A stretch of DNA of 64,000 nt from Verrucomicrobiota bacterium (GCA_021413925.1 JAIOPL010000001.1:62001-126000); one strand, 5' to 3'. Numbered from the stretch's first letter, positions 1 to 9,455 are shown. A program made the numbers and translations. Notes: generated by a model not told the origin, from the sequence alone.

Positions 1-495
1 GCTACCGCAGCGACCTCGTTCGCCGGTTCTGCAGTCTCCTCCAAGAAAGTTGTCGTCGCCCCTCAGGAAGATCTCTTCCGTGCCGGTGAAGTCCAGCTCG
101 ACGTATTCGCAGCTGGTGCTGCCGGTAACTACAAGGGCGGATCCGTCAACGGATTCGGCGGCGGTCTCGGCCTGAGCTACTTCTTCACGAAGTACTTTGG
201 TATCGGAATCGACGACACCCTCACCAGCCTCAATGGCAATGGCCACACCTACAACAGCACTCAGGGCAACCTGATCGCCCGTCTCCCGATCGAGAGCCTT
301 CACCTTGCTCCTTACGCCCTTGTTGGCGGTGGTGCAACCTGGGGCACACAGATCCAGGGCAACGGCAACGTTGGTGGTGGTCTTGAGTACCGCATCAACC
401 GCGGCATCGGCCTCTTCGCTGATTCCCGTTACCTCTTCGGTAACAACGGTCTCAACGAGAGCCTCACCCGCGCCGGTCTCCGTTTCATCTTCTAA
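1..495 (+). CDS. Outer-membrane beta-barrel protein, 3' part only
   Basis: Frame 1 is open from the first base to a TAA, giving the last 164 residues of a protein whose start lies outside the window. The visible part begins with a small-residue stretch that could be the end of a signal peptide, then alternating hydrophobic and polar segments rich in Gly and aromatic residues (LSYFFTKYFGIGID, APYALVGGGATWG, LFADSRYLFG). It ends in RFIF, and a C-terminal aromatic residue is the usual signal for insertion of outer-membrane barrels. It looks like a small OmpA/OmpW-type eight-strand porin-like barrel. No specific substrate can be inferred. It lies 26 bp before mnmA on the same strand. Confidence 0.7.
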   Translation, partial: ATAATSFAGSAVSSKKVVVAPQEDLFRAGEVQLDVFAAGAAGNYKGGSVNGFGGGLGLSYFFTKYFGIGIDDTLTSLNGNGHTYNSTQGNLIARLPIESLHLAPYALVGGGATWGTQIQGNGNVGGGLEYRINRGIGLFADSRYLFGNNGLNESLTRAGLRFIF

Positions 496-521
496 GAATC
501 TCCTCCCGACAGCCTGATTCT

Positions 522-1697
522 ATGACAACACCTGCACCATCATCCGAATCCCGACGCGTTGTCGTGGGAATGAGCGGAGGAGTGGACTCCAGCGTGGCTG
601 CCTATCTGCTGAAGGAGCAGGGATGGGAGGTCATCGGCGTCACCATGAAACTCTGGCCCCAGGACTGCATGTCCCGAGCGGAGGATAAGTGCTGCGGCCC
701 TCAGGCTATAGCCGATGCTCGCGGCGTGGCCCATGCGCTGGGAGTGCCCCATTACGTAATCGATGAAGCCGTGCCCTTCGAGCGGTTGGTAATCGATTAC
801 TTTGCCGATGAGTACAAGGCCGGGCGTACACCGAACCCCTGTGTCATGTGCAACGAGAAGCTGAAGTTTGGTAACCTCTGGGACAAGGCGACCGCCCTGG
901 GCGCGGCCTACATAGCCACGGGCCACTATGCCTCCGTCGAGCATCCCGAGGATACAGACAAAGATAACAAGCTGAAGGCCCCGATCCTCCGTAAAGGACT
1001 CGACCCCAAGAAGGATCAGTCCTACTTCCTCTTCAGTTTGCGACGGGAGCAGCTCGCACGGGCTCTTTTCCCTCTCGGTTCCCTCACCAAAGAGGAAATC
1101 CGGAGCATCGCCCGCAAACTGGGCCTCAAGGTCGCCGATAAGGAGGATAGTCAGGAGATCTGCTTCGTGCCGGGCAAGGATTACAAGGCCTTCCTCAAAG
1201 ATCGTTTCACAGATCGCGGCGAGACCTTTCAGCCGGGCGGTTTTTACGACATGCAGGGTAATCACATCGGGCCGCATGATGGGATCGAACTCTTCACGAT
1301 CGGTCAGCGCAAAGGTCTTCCAGGAGGGGCGGGAACTCCCCGTTATGTCATCGATATCGACGCCGCAAGCGGCCGTGTCGTCCTGGGGGGGGAGGAGGAC
1401 CTGCTTTGCGAGGAGTTCCTTGTCAATCGGACTAACTGGCATGGAGAGGCACCCTCAACCCCACGGAGACTTTCGGTGAAAGTCCGCCATGGTCACTCGG
1501 GAGACTTGGCCGAAGTGACCGCAGGGGAGAATGATACCGCCGTCATCCGCCCCCTCCAGCCCCTACGGGCCGTCACCCCGGGACAAGCCGCCGTCTTCTA
1601 TGACGGCGATCGCGTCATCGGTGGCGGATGGATCGCCCGACGCACCACCCTTGATCCGGCAATGCTTCAAGATATCTCCGCTTCCTCCCTCGCATGA
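522..1697 (+). CDS. mnmA: tRNA-specific 2-thiouridylase MnmA
   Basis: This 391-residue protein should make 2-thiouridine at the wobble position of tRNA-Lys, -Glu and -Gln, using ATP and a persulfide sulfur. The PP-loop GMSGGVDSS sits at residues 16-24. The two family catalytic cysteines are C107 (in NPCVMCN) and C214 (in QEICFV). GHY (about 134-136) and KKDQSYFL (163-170) are also typical of the family. The length is normal. The stop overlaps the start of ribBA by four bases (ATGA), so the two are probably translationally coupled. It acts in the cytoplasm. Confidence 0.96.
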   Translation: MTTPAPSSESRRVVVGMSGGVDSSVAAYLLKEQGWEVIGVTMKLWPQDCMSRAEDKCCGPQAIADARGVAHALGVPHYVIDEAVPFERLVIDYFADEYKAGRTPNPCVMCNEKLKFGNLWDKATALGAAYIATGHYASVEHPEDTDKDNKLKAPILRKGLDPKKDQSYFLFSLRREQLARALFPLGSLTKEEIRSIARKLGLKVADKEDSQEICFVPGKDYKAFLKDRFTDRGETFQPGGFYDMQGNHIGPHDGIELFTIGQRKGLPGGAGTPRYVIDIDAASGRVVLGGEEDLLCEEFLVNRTNWHGEAPSTPRRLSVKVRHGHSGDLAEVTAGENDTAVIRPLQPLRAVTPGQAAVFYDGDRVIGGGWIARRTTLDPAMLQDISASSLA

Positions 1698-2956
1698 AAA
1701 AACTGCCTGTGAAGCCAAGAAAAGCTCCTCAAAAAAGAGCTTCCATCAAAGGCGCCAAATCCTCCGCCTTTGATTCCATTGCCGATGTGATCGAGGAGAT
1801 ACGCAGGGGGCATATGGTCATCGTCACCGATGACGAGGATCGTGAGAATGAAGGAGATCTCGTCATGGCCGCCTCCAAAGTCACGCCACAGGCAGTGAAT
1901 TTCATGGCGACCCACGGGAGGGGACTCATCTGTGTTCCCATCACCGAGGACCGGGCTGCCCATCTTGGCCTCCAGCGCATGGTGGCCCATAATCGGGAAC
2001 TCCACGCAACCGACTTCACCGTCTCGGTTGATGCCTCCCACGGCACAACCACCGGCATCAGCGCCCGCGACCGCGCGGCGACGATCAAGGTTTTGGCAAA
2101 TCCCACAGCTGGCTCGAAGGATCTCCGTCAACCGGGACACATTTTCCCGCTTCAGGCCGCGGAGGGGGGGGTGCTCAAACGGGCCGGTCACACCGAGGCG
2201 GGGGTCGACTTGGCACGACTCGCGGGACTCGACCCATCGGGTGTCATCTGCGAGATCCTGAATGAGGACGGCTCGATGGCGCGCCTGCCCGATCTTTTGA
2301 AGTTCAAGAAGAAGCATGGTCTCAGGATCTGCTCGATCAGGGATCTCATCGCCTATCGCCGCAAGAGCGAGAAGCTCGTCCGCAGGGAACAGGAGATTGA
2401 GATGCCGACGGATTTCGGTGATTTCAAGATGTTCCTCTATCGCGCCGAGGTGGATAACCATCACCACCTGGCCCTGGTAAAGGGCCCTATTGATCCCAAG
2501 AAGCCGGCACTCGTGCGCGTCCATAGCGAATGCCTCACCGGCGATGTCTTCGGTTCCCGCCGTTGTGATTGCGGAAGCCAGTTGCACCGTGCACTAGCAC
2601 AGATTGCTGAGAGCGGGCACGGCGTCCTTGTCTACATGCGTCATGAAGGCCGGGGGATCGGACTGCCGGCAAAGATCCATGCCTACAAGCTTCAGGAAGA
2701 AGGACTCGATACCGTCGAGGCAAACGAGCGCCTCGGCTACCCGGCCGACCTCCGTGACTACGGAACGGGCGCCCAGATCCTAGCGGACCTCGGAGTCACC
2801 AAGATCCGTCTTCTTACGAATAACCCCAGAAAGGTCGTTGGGCTTGAAGGTTACGGCATGGAGATCATCGAACGTGTCCCCATCCGCTCCGAGCCCAACC
2901 GGCACAACTTGCGCTATCTCTCCACGAAGAAGAAGAAGCTCGGGCACATGATCTAG
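1694..2956 (+). CDS. ribBA: Bifunctional riboflavin enzyme RibBA (DHBP synthase / GTP cyclohydrolase II)
   Basis: The first half is 3,4-dihydroxy-2-butanone 4-phosphate synthase, which converts ribulose 5-phosphate. It shows [23 protein letters not shown] and [14 protein letters not shown]. The second half, from roughly residue 225, is GTP cyclohydrolase II. It carries the zinc-binding motif [17 protein letters not shown], the [10 protein letters not shown] motif and LLTNNPRK. Together they supply both precursors of lumazine. The protein starts with about 20 basic residues that lie ahead of the usual domain start. The start codon overlaps the mnmA stop, and ribH follows 133 bp downstream, so this is a riboflavin operon. 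Confidence 0.96.
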   Translation: MKKLPVKPRKAPQKRASIKGAKSSAFDSIADVIEEIRRGHMVIVTDDEDRENEGDLVMAASKVTPQAVNFMATHGRGLICVPITEDRAAHLGLQRMVAHNRELHATDFTVSVDASHGTTTGISARDRAATIKVLANPTAGSKDLRQPGHIFPLQAAEGGVLKRAGHTEAGVDLARLAGLDPSGVICEILNEDGSMARLPDLLKFKKKHGLRICSIRDLIAYRRKSEKLVRREQEIEMPTDFGDFKMFLYRAEVDNHHHLALVKGPIDPKKPALVRVHSECLTGDVFGSRRCDCGSQLHRALAQIAESGHGVLVYMRHEGRGIGLPAKIHAYKLQEEGLDTVEANERLGYPADLRDYGTGAQILADLGVTKIRLLTNNPRKVVGLEGYGMEIIERVPIRSEPNRHNLRYLSTKKKKLGHMI

Positions 2957-3089
2957 GTGATAGGTTCTAGGAAATAGGGTGTCTGGAGAACAATCCTCTC
3001 GAATCTCCCTATTACTGATCTCCCATGACCAATCCCCCAAATCCCCTTTAGCCTTCATAATTCATCCTTTAGCCTTCATTCTTTCCCAG

Positions 3090-3575
3090 ATGCTTAAGCC
3101 ACTTCCACCCAGACCCCGACTTGGGTTCAAAGCTGCGAACCGCATTTCGATCGTAGCAAGCCGGTACAATGGGGAATTTGTGGAACCGATGCTGGCCAAG
3201 GCACTCGAAGAAATCACCCTGATTGAGCCGGAATCAAAGACGCACGTCGTTCATGCGCCGGGATCCTTTGAGATCCCTTATCTGGCCGGCCAGCTCATTC
3301 AAAAAAACAAACCCGATGCCGTCATTTGTTTCGGGGTCATTTTTCAGGGAGAGACCGCTCATGCCAACCTGATAGCTTCTTCCGTGAGCGATGCACTTTG
3401 CCGGATGTCGGTCGAGTCCGGCATCCCGATCATTCACAGTGTGCTTCTGCTTCAGAACGAAGAGCAGGCTCGGGAGCGCTGCCTGGGCAGCGAAAGCAAC
3501 CGCGGCACCGAGGCTGCACGCGCTGCCATCGAGGTTATCCGCGCCTCTGCCGCCCTCACGACATCCGGAACCTAA
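3090..3575 (+). CDS. ribH: 6,7-dimethyl-8-ribityllumazine synthase RibH
   Basis: This 161-residue enzyme condenses the RibA-branch pyrimidine with dihydroxybutanone phosphate to make lumazine, the penultimate riboflavin step. Family landmarks are SRYNGEFVEPML, VHAPGSFEIPYLAGQL and GVIFQGETAHANLIASSVSD, whose His matches the usual catalytic histidine. The frame is open further upstream, but those codons come from an AT-richer stretch with a repeated AGCCTTCAT motif. The ATG at 3090 gives the normal family length and was chosen for that reason. nusB follows after six bases. Confidence 0.94.
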   Translation: MLKPLPPRPRLGFKAANRISIVASRYNGEFVEPMLAKALEEITLIEPESKTHVVHAPGSFEIPYLAGQLIQKNKPDAVICFGVIFQGETAHANLIASSVSDALCRMSVESGIPIIHSVLLLQNEEQARERCLGSESNRGTEAARAAIEVIRASAALTTSGT

Positions 3576-3581
3576 ACTATC

Positions 3582-4055
3582 ATGGGAGTACGAAGCGAAG
3601 GCCGCGAGGCCGCAATCCAGTTTCTCTACCAGCGCGATCAGGGGGGGGGCGCGGGTGTTTCCGACCTCGAGGATTTCTATGCCTTCCGGGGACTTAGTCC
3701 TTCGGCTCGCCGGTTCTGCGAAGGTCTGGTGAGCGGCCTGCTCGAGCATTCCGCTGAGATCGACATCAAACTACGCGAGCACACCCAGAACTACGAGCTG
3801 GAGCGTCTCTCAGCCGTTGACCGCAACATCCTCCGATTGGCGATTCACGAGATGCTTTTTTGCGCCGAAATTCCACCCGTAGTCTCGATTAACGAGGCCA
3901 TCAACATTGCCAAGAAGTATGGCACTGAGGAATCGGGACGTTTTGTGAACGGGGTCTTAGACAAGATCAAGTCAACGCTCCAGCGCCCGGACCGCACCCC
4001 CTCCCCGAGGAACGGGAGGGAGGCGATCGAGTCATCAGAGCCCTCTGAAGACTGA
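3582..4055 (+). CDS. nusB: Transcription antitermination factor NusB
   Basis: NusB binds boxA RNA together with S10 and helps RNA polymerase through rRNA operons. The 157-residue product begins GVRSEGREAAIQFLYQRDQ, the classic NusB opening. It contains the AVDRNILRLAIHEML helix and ends the domain with INEAINIAKKYGTEESGRFVNGVLDKI. About 25 residues of low-conservation, Pro/Ser/Arg-rich tail follow. The link to ribH is common in bacteria. The TGA stop shares its last base with the ftsY start codon. Confidence 0.95.
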   Translation: MGVRSEGREAAIQFLYQRDQGGGAGVSDLEDFYAFRGLSPSARRFCEGLVSGLLEHSAEIDIKLREHTQNYELERLSAVDRNILRLAIHEMLFCAEIPPVVSINEAINIAKKYGTEESGRFVNGVLDKIKSTLQRPDRTPSPRNGREAIESSEPSED

Positions 4056-4915
4056 TGGCTGGATGGCTTAAAAACGTCCTTGGCCGTATCACCGGCTCCC
4101 ATCAGGCCGTGGATTGGGAGGAGGTCGAGGCTGCCCTCTGGCAGTCCGATCTCGGCGCGCCCACGGCGACCGCCATCCTCGAATCTCTCCGCAGCAAAGG
4201 TTTGACCCTCCATTCCGAGAACGTTCTGGAAGCCGCCCGTGAGGAGGCCTCAAAGTATCTTCCGGAGAAAGGAGAAGATCTCAGCCCCATGCCAGCCGGC
4301 TCGGAAGGCCCCGTTGTGATCCTCATGGTCGGGGTCAACGGTACAGGCAAGACCACCAGCAGTGCCAAACTCGCAGCCCTACTGAAGCTACGCGGCCACT
4401 CGGTTTTGCTCTGCGCGGCCGACACCTTCCGCGCAGCGGCTGTCGAGCAACTCAAGGCCTGGGGTGAGCGCCTTGGTATTGAGGTAGTGAGCAGTGAGTA
4501 CGGAGCCGATCCCGCGGCTCTCTGCCACGATGCCCTTGCCAAGGCAAAGCGCCTGAAATCCGACTTCCTTATCTGTGACACCGCCGGCCGCCTCCATACC
4601 AAGTCGAACCTGATGCAGGAGCTTGCGAAAATGAAACGCTCCCTCGGCAAGATCGACCCGACCGCACCCCATGAGGTCCTCCTCGTGGCCGACACCACGA
4701 CCGGCAGCAACGCCGTTGTGCAGGCTAGGGAATTCCATGCCGCCACCCCTCTCACCGGTTTGATCCTTACTAAGCTAGACGGCTCGGGCAAAGGCGGCGT
4801 CGCCGTGGCGATTGCCCGGGAAACCGGCATCACCCCCCGCTTCATCGGGACCGGGGAACAAGCTGAAGATCTCGCCCTCTTTGACCGCGCCTCCTTCCTG
4901 GAACGGATGTTATAA
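4055..4915 (+). CDS. ftsY: Signal recognition particle receptor FtsY
   Basis: FtsY docks ribosome-SRP complexes at the inner membrane. The 286-residue protein has a short N domain and then the SRP-GTPase G domain: GVNGTGKTTSSAKLA (P-loop), DTFRAAAVEQLKAW, DTAGRLHTKSNLMQEL, TKLDGSGKGG and the closing GTGEQAEDLALF. It lacks the long acidic A domain found in enteric FtsY and so is a short form. It overlaps nusB by one base. The stop lies four bases from the stop of the convergent channel gene. Confidence 0.95.
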   Translation: MAGWLKNVLGRITGSHQAVDWEEVEAALWQSDLGAPTATAILESLRSKGLTLHSENVLEAAREEASKYLPEKGEDLSPMPAGSEGPVVILMVGVNGTGKTTSSAKLAALLKLRGHSVLLCAADTFRAAAVEQLKAWGERLGIEVVSSEYGADPAALCHDALAKAKRLKSDFLICDTAGRLHTKSNLMQELAKMKRSLGKIDPTAPHEVLLVADTTTGSNAVVQAREFHAATPLTGLILTKLDGSGKGGVAVAIARETGITPRFIGTGEQAEDLALFDRASFLERML

Positions 4916-4919
4916 AAGA

Positions 4920-5687
4920 TCAGCCTTGTTTGTGATGGCCTTCCTGCGAGTCGGAAGAGGAGCCCTTTTTTTCAATACGGCTTCCCAAGTCATGAATCCA
5001 GAGACTGAGGATATAGGTCAGAACTAAGGCGACGTAGAATTGACCGATGACCGCCTGGGTGATTGTCAGCACGCGTGCGATGTGAGTAGCAGGGAGGATA
5101 TCGCCGAAGCCCAAAGTGGTCTGGGTTACAAAACTGAAATAGAGCATCTGCTGAACATCGTTTCTCCACTCAGAGACCGTCGGCACAACGGATCCCGCAG
5201 GCATGAACTGCGAATGACGGAATGCATGGTTGTTGATCCTCTCCACAATGGTGTAGAGGAGTGCAAAGGTTCCCCCAATCCAGACATACAGGTTGCAGGC
5301 CTCCAAGATCTTGTCCAATTTGGCATTCTTGGTGTTCAGAAGTCTCTTGATCCACGAAATGGTGCCGAAGATCAGCGTGGCCAACACCATCAGCACCGAG
5401 GCTTCCTCGGTAGCCTGCCCGAATGTGAGTACTTCACCTGCTAGCGACTTCCATCCGTTCAGCCAATAAACCATGAGGGAAACGAGGAAACTCCCCGAGG
5501 CCACCACGGCGACCTTCATGGTGTCCGCATGGGTTGTCACCGCCATGCAGGCGACAGCAAGAAAAACCAACACAATCAACTCAGTCGGCAGGTAGGGGCC
5601 AAAATAGAATAACCCGAGAAGCGTCAGACCACCTATGACGTGACGCCTCTCGGCTAGGTTGAGGATATGGCGATGAAGGGGGTGCAT
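4920..5687 (-). CDS. One-pore ion channel, probably potassium
   Basis: The 255-residue protein has several N-terminal membrane segments, beginning with an amphipathic stretch (MHPLHRHILNLAERRH). Its C-terminal half is a pore module: an outer helix at about residues 130-150, a P-loop reading TQTTLGFGDILPAT, and a final helix (VIGQFYVALVLTYILSLWIHD). The filter sequence TLGFGD differs from the canonical TVGYGD but keeps the G-x-G-D pattern seen in two-helix potassium channels. No RCK/TrkA-N regulatory domain is present. It is convergent with ftsY and in line with the SulP transporter gene. Ion selectivity is inferred from the family and not shown here. Confidence 0.75.
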   Translation of the reverse strand: MHPLHRHILNLAERRHVIGGLTLLGLFYFGPYLPTELIVLVFLAVACMAVTTHADTMKVAVVASGSFLVSLMVYWLNGWKSLAGEVLTFGQATEEASVLMVLATLIFGTISWIKRLLNTKNAKLDKILEACNLYVWIGGTFALLYTIVERINNHAFRHSQFMPAGSVVPTVSEWRNDVQQMLYFSFVTQTTLGFGDILPATHIARVLTITQAVIGQFYVALVLTYILSLWIHDLGSRIEKKGSSSDSQEGHHKQG

Positions 5688-5737
5688 TATTCCGGGTAGT
5701 CTCGGGGCTTTATTTATGGGAGGAACAGCAGAAATCC

Positions 5738-7495
5738 TCAGATATGTCCCAGCGGCAGAATTTTGCTAACGGGTGTCAGAAGAACCCTGAAGGCTTCCGC
5801 ATTGGTTCTGAAAACCCGGACCTCAGGGAACGCGACGCCTAATTTCGCGGCCCGGAGTGCCGATCTCGGGATCGGTTGAAGGCCAGTAAGGGAGACAATC
5901 AATCCACTGGCGAGCAACTGCTTCACGGTCATCACGAGTTGGGAGATGCCGGTGGAATCGATCAGTGGCACATCGGAGAGGTCGATAACTGCATACTTAC
6001 CTCCCTCCTCCGGATGAATTTCGGAAGTCAACCGGCTCGCTGAACCGAAAAACAAGGCGCCGTTGACCTTAAAGTAGAGAATCCCATCGGGCACCGTAAT
6101 CGGAGCGGTATTCTTTTCGGCTTCCTGATCATTGATAGGTTCATCAACCCCTTCCTTAGTCGCGGATATCTCTGACATGCGGTACATGAAGAGAATGGAG
6201 GTGACAATGACCCCAACTGCGATGGCGGTGACCATGTCAAAGAGGATGGTCAGTACCGCGCAAAGGAGAAGGGTCAACCATTCCTCCCTTTCGGCCGTGC
6301 GCACGATATCGACGCAACCTCTTAGATCACTCATGAAATAGGCAACATAGATCAACAACGCAGCCATGGCTGAAAGCGGCAGATAGCCGAGATAACGGGA
6401 GAATAGAAGGATCGAGGCCAGAAGAAAAACGGAATGCATCACCGAAGCCCAGGGGCTGGTTCCTCCGGCCTGGATATTGGCAGCCGTCCTCGGAATGGCA
6501 CCGGAGACGCTGAAGCCCCCAAAAAACGGCGATATCATGTTCGCGAGACCGTGGCCGATCAATTCGCCGTTGGGATTGTTTCGTGTCGACGTCAACCTGT
6601 CACCGCAGACGGCGGTAACAAGAGTCTCGATTGCGCAGAGCACGGCGATAGCGAAGGCTCCCTTGAAAAGGCTCATGAATCCGGCAAAGGAGTCCAGGAG
6701 ATGCATTCCGTCATGAAGCATCCAGGGAAGCTCAAATTGTGGCGGAATCGGCGGGATTCCGTGGAAAATCTTCCCGTTAGCCACGATGGAAAAATGGTTT
6801 TCAATCGTATCAAAATGAAGGGAGGGCTCCCAGGTCGGAAGAATCACTCCGAGCACGCAGGAAATGGGCAGAACGACCAGTGCCGCAGGGATATTCTTGA
6901 AAAAATAGGACCAACCAAAGAGCGCGACGAGCGTGAACGTCCCCAGAACCATATCGGCAACGTTGCAAGAGTGCCAGTGGCTCAAAACGGTGTTGAACTC
7001 GCTGACGATCGAGTTGGTGGGAGGCGCAATAACGCCGGAAAAACTCCGGAGTTGAAGGATGATCACCGAGATTGCGATCCCAAGGGTGAAGCCCGCAATG
7101 ACGGGGAAGGAGATAAAATCAATCAGCTTCCCAAGCTTCAAGAGACCCAAGAGAAGCAGAATCAAGCCCGCGAAGGCGGTCGTGATCATCAATCCGGCAG
7201 GTCCAAAATCCCTCACGATCGGAATCAGGATGACAATGAAGGCGGCGGTCGGACCCGAGATCTGGTATTTTGAACCCCCAAAAATTCCAGCCACAAGGCC
7301 GCCCACAATTGCCGTGTAAAGTCCCGACTGCGGCGACATGCCCGAGGAGATGGCAAATGCCATCGAAAGCGGAAGCGAGATCGCGCCGACAACGATCCCG
7401 GCGATGGTATCGCGGAATAAGCGGTTGGCAGAGAGTCCCTCGTGGATACTGCTTCTCCAAGCGGCGCAGAAATCGGCAAAGTGGGCTAGGTTCAT
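5738..7495 (-). CDS. SulP-family anion transporter with STAS domain
   Basis: The product, 585 residues from this start, is a SLC26/SulP secondary transporter. The first conserved membrane segment is DTIAGIVVGAISLPLSMAFA, followed by the SGMSPQSGLYTAIVGG and GSKYQISGPTAAFI motifs. Further helices follow, and a C-terminal STAS domain covers about residues 450-560 (YAVIDLSDVPLIDSTG). Substrates in the family include sulfate, bicarbonate and C4-dicarboxylates, and the sequence alone does not choose among them. The frame stays open upstream through the divergent riboswitch, so the start is uncertain. ATGs at 7495 and 7531 are both possible, and neither has a strong ribosome-binding site. I prefer 7495 from the usual N-terminal length. 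Confidence 0.85.
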   Translation of the reverse strand: MNLAHFADFCAAWRSSIHEGLSANRLFRDTIAGIVVGAISLPLSMAFAISSGMSPQSGLYTAIVGGLVAGIFGGSKYQISGPTAAFIVILIPIVRDFGPAGLMITTAFAGLILLLLGLLKLGKLIDFISFPVIAGFTLGIAISVIILQLRSFSGVIAPPTNSIVSEFNTVLSHWHSCNVADMVLGTFTLVALFGWSYFFKNIPAALVVLPISCVLGVILPTWEPSLHFDTIENHFSIVANGKIFHGIPPIPPQFELPWMLHDGMHLLDSFAGFMSLFKGAFAIAVLCAIETLVTAVCGDRLTSTRNNPNGELIGHGLANMISPFFGGFSVSGAIPRTAANIQAGGTSPWASVMHSVFLLASILLFSRYLGYLPLSAMAALLIYVAYFMSDLRGCVDIVRTAEREEWLTLLLCAVLTILFDMVTAIAVGVIVTSILFMYRMSEISATKEGVDEPINDQEAEKNTAPITVPDGILYFKVNGALFFGSASRLTSEIHPEEGGKYAVIDLSDVPLIDSTGISQLVMTVKQLLASGLIVSLTGLQPIPRSALRAAKLGVAFPEVRVFRTNAEAFRVLLTPVSKILPLGHI

Positions 7496-7581
7496 ACCGA
7501 TTCGGAGATTAATAATTAACGCCGTCAGCATAGCAACGCTCTTTTGGCTGAGGATGATCGGCTTTCCCTCATTGTTGGGCG

Positions 7582-7609
7582 TTGACCCGGGACGGGAGTC
7601 GCTTATTCT
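7582..7609 (+). promoter_or_regulatory. Sigma-70-type promoter of the riboswitch-decarboxylase transcript
   Basis: TTGACC (7582-7587) is followed after 16 bases by TATTCT (7604-7609). This would start the transcript just before the THI box. The same TTGACCCG block with the same 16-base spacing stands before the second riboswitch, which supports the assignment. Confidence 0.55.
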
Positions 7610-7623
7610 GAATTGATATTCCA

Positions 7624-7706
7624 CATGCGGGGGAGCCAGCTGGCTGAGAGGTCCGGGACAGAACGGACGACCCTTTGAACCTGACACAGGTCAGGGAGAA
7701 GACTCA
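7624..7706 (+). promoter_or_regulatory. TPP riboswitch (THI element), truncated pyrophosphate arm
   Basis: The core reads ATGCGGGGGAGCC, GGCTGAGAGG, a P3a hairpin GTCCG/CGGAC, then ACCCTTTGAACCTGA and AGGGAGAAGACTC. The pyrimidine-sensing half is intact. Compared with the copy before thiC, ten bases are missing after CTGACAC, which removes the TAATGC loop and one side of P5. What remains can close as CCTGA (7680-7684) with TCAGG (7691-7695) around a six-base loop. It lies on the strand of the downstream ThDP-dependent decarboxylase gene, with no other gene in between. Whether it still binds TPP is open. Confidence 0.8.
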
Positions 7707-7725
7707 GGCTTTGGCAACTTCTCTC
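7694..7725 (+). promoter_or_regulatory. Possible expression-platform hairpin of the first riboswitch
   Basis: GGGAGAAG (7694-7701) can pair with CTTCTCTC (7718-7725), eight pairs with one G-U. The left arm uses bases that close the aptamer, so the two folds would exclude each other. The following bases contain only a short T run (GTGTTTAAATC), so it is a weak terminator candidate. It could act on translation instead, since the ATG is about 24 bases further on. Confidence 0.35.
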
Positions 7726-7748
7726 AAGTGTTTAAATCTACCCCACCC

Positions 7749-9425
7749 ATGACAACACCAACTGTTGCAGAATACGTCCTCACGCGGCTCTCCCAACTCG
7801 GAATCGACAAAGTGTTCGGCGTCCCCGGGGACTACGCCTTCTCAATCGATGATGCTGTTGAGCAGGTTTCCGGCCTTGAGTGGGTTGTTTGCGCGAATGA
7901 ACTGAACGCCGCGTATGCTGCCGACGGCTATGCCCGTGTCCGCGGGGCAGCGATCCTTACCACGACTTACGGCGTGGGCGAACTCTCCGCGATCAACGGT
8001 GTGATGGGTAGCAAGGCCTATAGACTACCGGTCTTTCACCTCGTGGGGATGCCCAGTGAGCGCATCCAGAAACAGTGGCTTCTGACGCACCACAACCTCG
8101 GGGATAACAACTATGATCGCTTCCTACCTCTTTCCGGGGCTGCTGCTTGCGTTACCGCCGTTCTCACCCCTGCCAATTGCATTGACGAACTCGAGCGAGT
8201 GATCCGAGAGGCGCTGCGGCAGAGCATGCCAGCCTATATCGCTATCTCGGAACTCTCCGGTTACTCCCCCTTGGTAGGCACCCCCGTCACAGGCAAACCG
8301 TTGGCTGAAATCAAGCGCCAGCAAAGCGTCCCTGAGGAACTCGAGGCAGCAGTTGCGTCCATTGTCTCGCGACTTGAAAAGGCCAAAAATCCGGTCGCGC
8401 TAGTCACTAATCTCACCTCGCGTTACGGGGTGAATGATCTTGCACTAGAGATCGTCAAGAAGGCGAACCTACCAACAGCCATCGCCTCCTACGATAAAGG
8501 AACGATGGACGAGTCCCTGCCTCAGTATATCGGACTTTATAACGGTAATTTTTCCGTTCCCTCCTCTGTCAAAGAAACGGTCGAAGGAGCCGATGTCGTC
8601 CTTGATATCGGAGGCATGATTCCGACCGAACTAAACACCGGCCTCTGGTCTGAAAATCTCGACACATCACGCCTGCTTTCTATTCACGACAACTGGGTGC
8701 GACTTGGCACCAAGGTCTTCATGAATGTCGCTATTGACGATCTGCTCAAGGCCCTCCTGGCGAGGGTTCCCAGCCGCAATGAGACGATCGCAACTTATAA
8801 GGATCTTTTACCACTCAAAGGAAACGGATCGGACACGCTCTCATCCGCTGCCTTCTATCCCCGCCTCCAACGCAGCTTGAAGTCGGGCGACACGCTGGTC
8901 ATCGAGACCGGCACCTGCATGTTCCACCTCAACGGCATGATTCTGCCGCAGGGTGTCGGAGCGGAGGAATCGGGTCTCTGGGGATCAATCGGCTGGGCCA
9001 CTCCAGCCACCCTGGGTGTTTCCATGGCCAAAAAAACCGGTCGCACTTGGATGGTTACAGGTGATGGCTCCCATCAACTCACCCTGAATGAACTGGGAGT
9101 GATGGGGCGTTATGGTGTGAAACCAATCATCTTTGTCCTCAACAATGATATCTTCGGAGTTGAGGACGTTCTCAGTGCGCGAGGCCATGTTTATGATGAT
9201 CTGGCAAAGCTGAACTACCATCTGCTCCCTGAAGCCTTTGGCTGCAAGGGTTGGCTCACCGCTAAAGTGGGAACGGTAGCTGAGCTGGAGGATATCCTGG
9301 AGAAGATCCAGAATCACGATGGGGCGGCCTATATCCAAGTTCTGATTCCAGAATCCGAGAGCCAACCGATCTCAGAAGTCGACATCGATAGAGACTATAA
9401 ACTCCGAGTTCCTCCGGTAGGCTAA
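7749..9425 (+). CDS. Thiamine-diphosphate-dependent 2-oxoacid decarboxylase (pyruvate/indolepyruvate decarboxylase type)
   Basis: From the ATG at 7749 the protein has 558 residues, typical for pyruvate decarboxylase and its relatives. It has the N-terminal PYR domain (FGVPGDYAF, then NELNAAYAADGYAR with the activating Glu), the adjacent HH pair in THHNLGDNNYDRF, and the C-terminal ThDP/Mg2+ site GDGSHQLTLNE...NND. The HH pair and GVPGDY separate it from acetolactate synthase. It would turn pyruvate, or a larger 2-oxoacid, into an aldehyde in the cytoplasm. An in-frame GTG at 7728 is possible but lies too near the riboswitch. A TPP riboswitch leader precedes it, so its own cofactor may control it. 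Confidence 0.88.
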   Translation: MTTPTVAEYVLTRLSQLGIDKVFGVPGDYAFSIDDAVEQVSGLEWVVCANELNAAYAADGYARVRGAAILTTTYGVGELSAINGVMGSKAYRLPVFHLVGMPSERIQKQWLLTHHNLGDNNYDRFLPLSGAAACVTAVLTPANCIDELERVIREALRQSMPAYIAISELSGYSPLVGTPVTGKPLAEIKRQQSVPEELEAAVASIVSRLEKAKNPVALVTNLTSRYGVNDLALEIVKKANLPTAIASYDKGTMDESLPQYIGLYNGNFSVPSSVKETVEGADVVLDIGGMIPTELNTGLWSENLDTSRLLSIHDNWVRLGTKVFMNVAIDDLLKALLARVPSRNETIATYKDLLPLKGNGSDTLSSAAFYPRLQRSLKSGDTLVIETGTCMFHLNGMILPQGVGAEESGLWGSIGWATPATLGVSMAKKTGRTWMVTGDGSHQLTLNELGVMGRYGVKPIIFVLNNDIFGVEDVLSARGHVYDDLAKLNYHLLPEAFGCKGWLTAKVGTVAELEDILEKIQNHDGAAYIQVLIPESESQPISEVDIDRDYKLRVPPVG

Positions 9426-9455
9426 GAGAAAGTCTTCTAAGGCCGCACTCCCCCG

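Noticed and set aside
1667-2587. 306-codon minus frame opposite ribBA
   Set aside because: ribBA is unambiguous on the other strand, and no motif supports the antisense frame.
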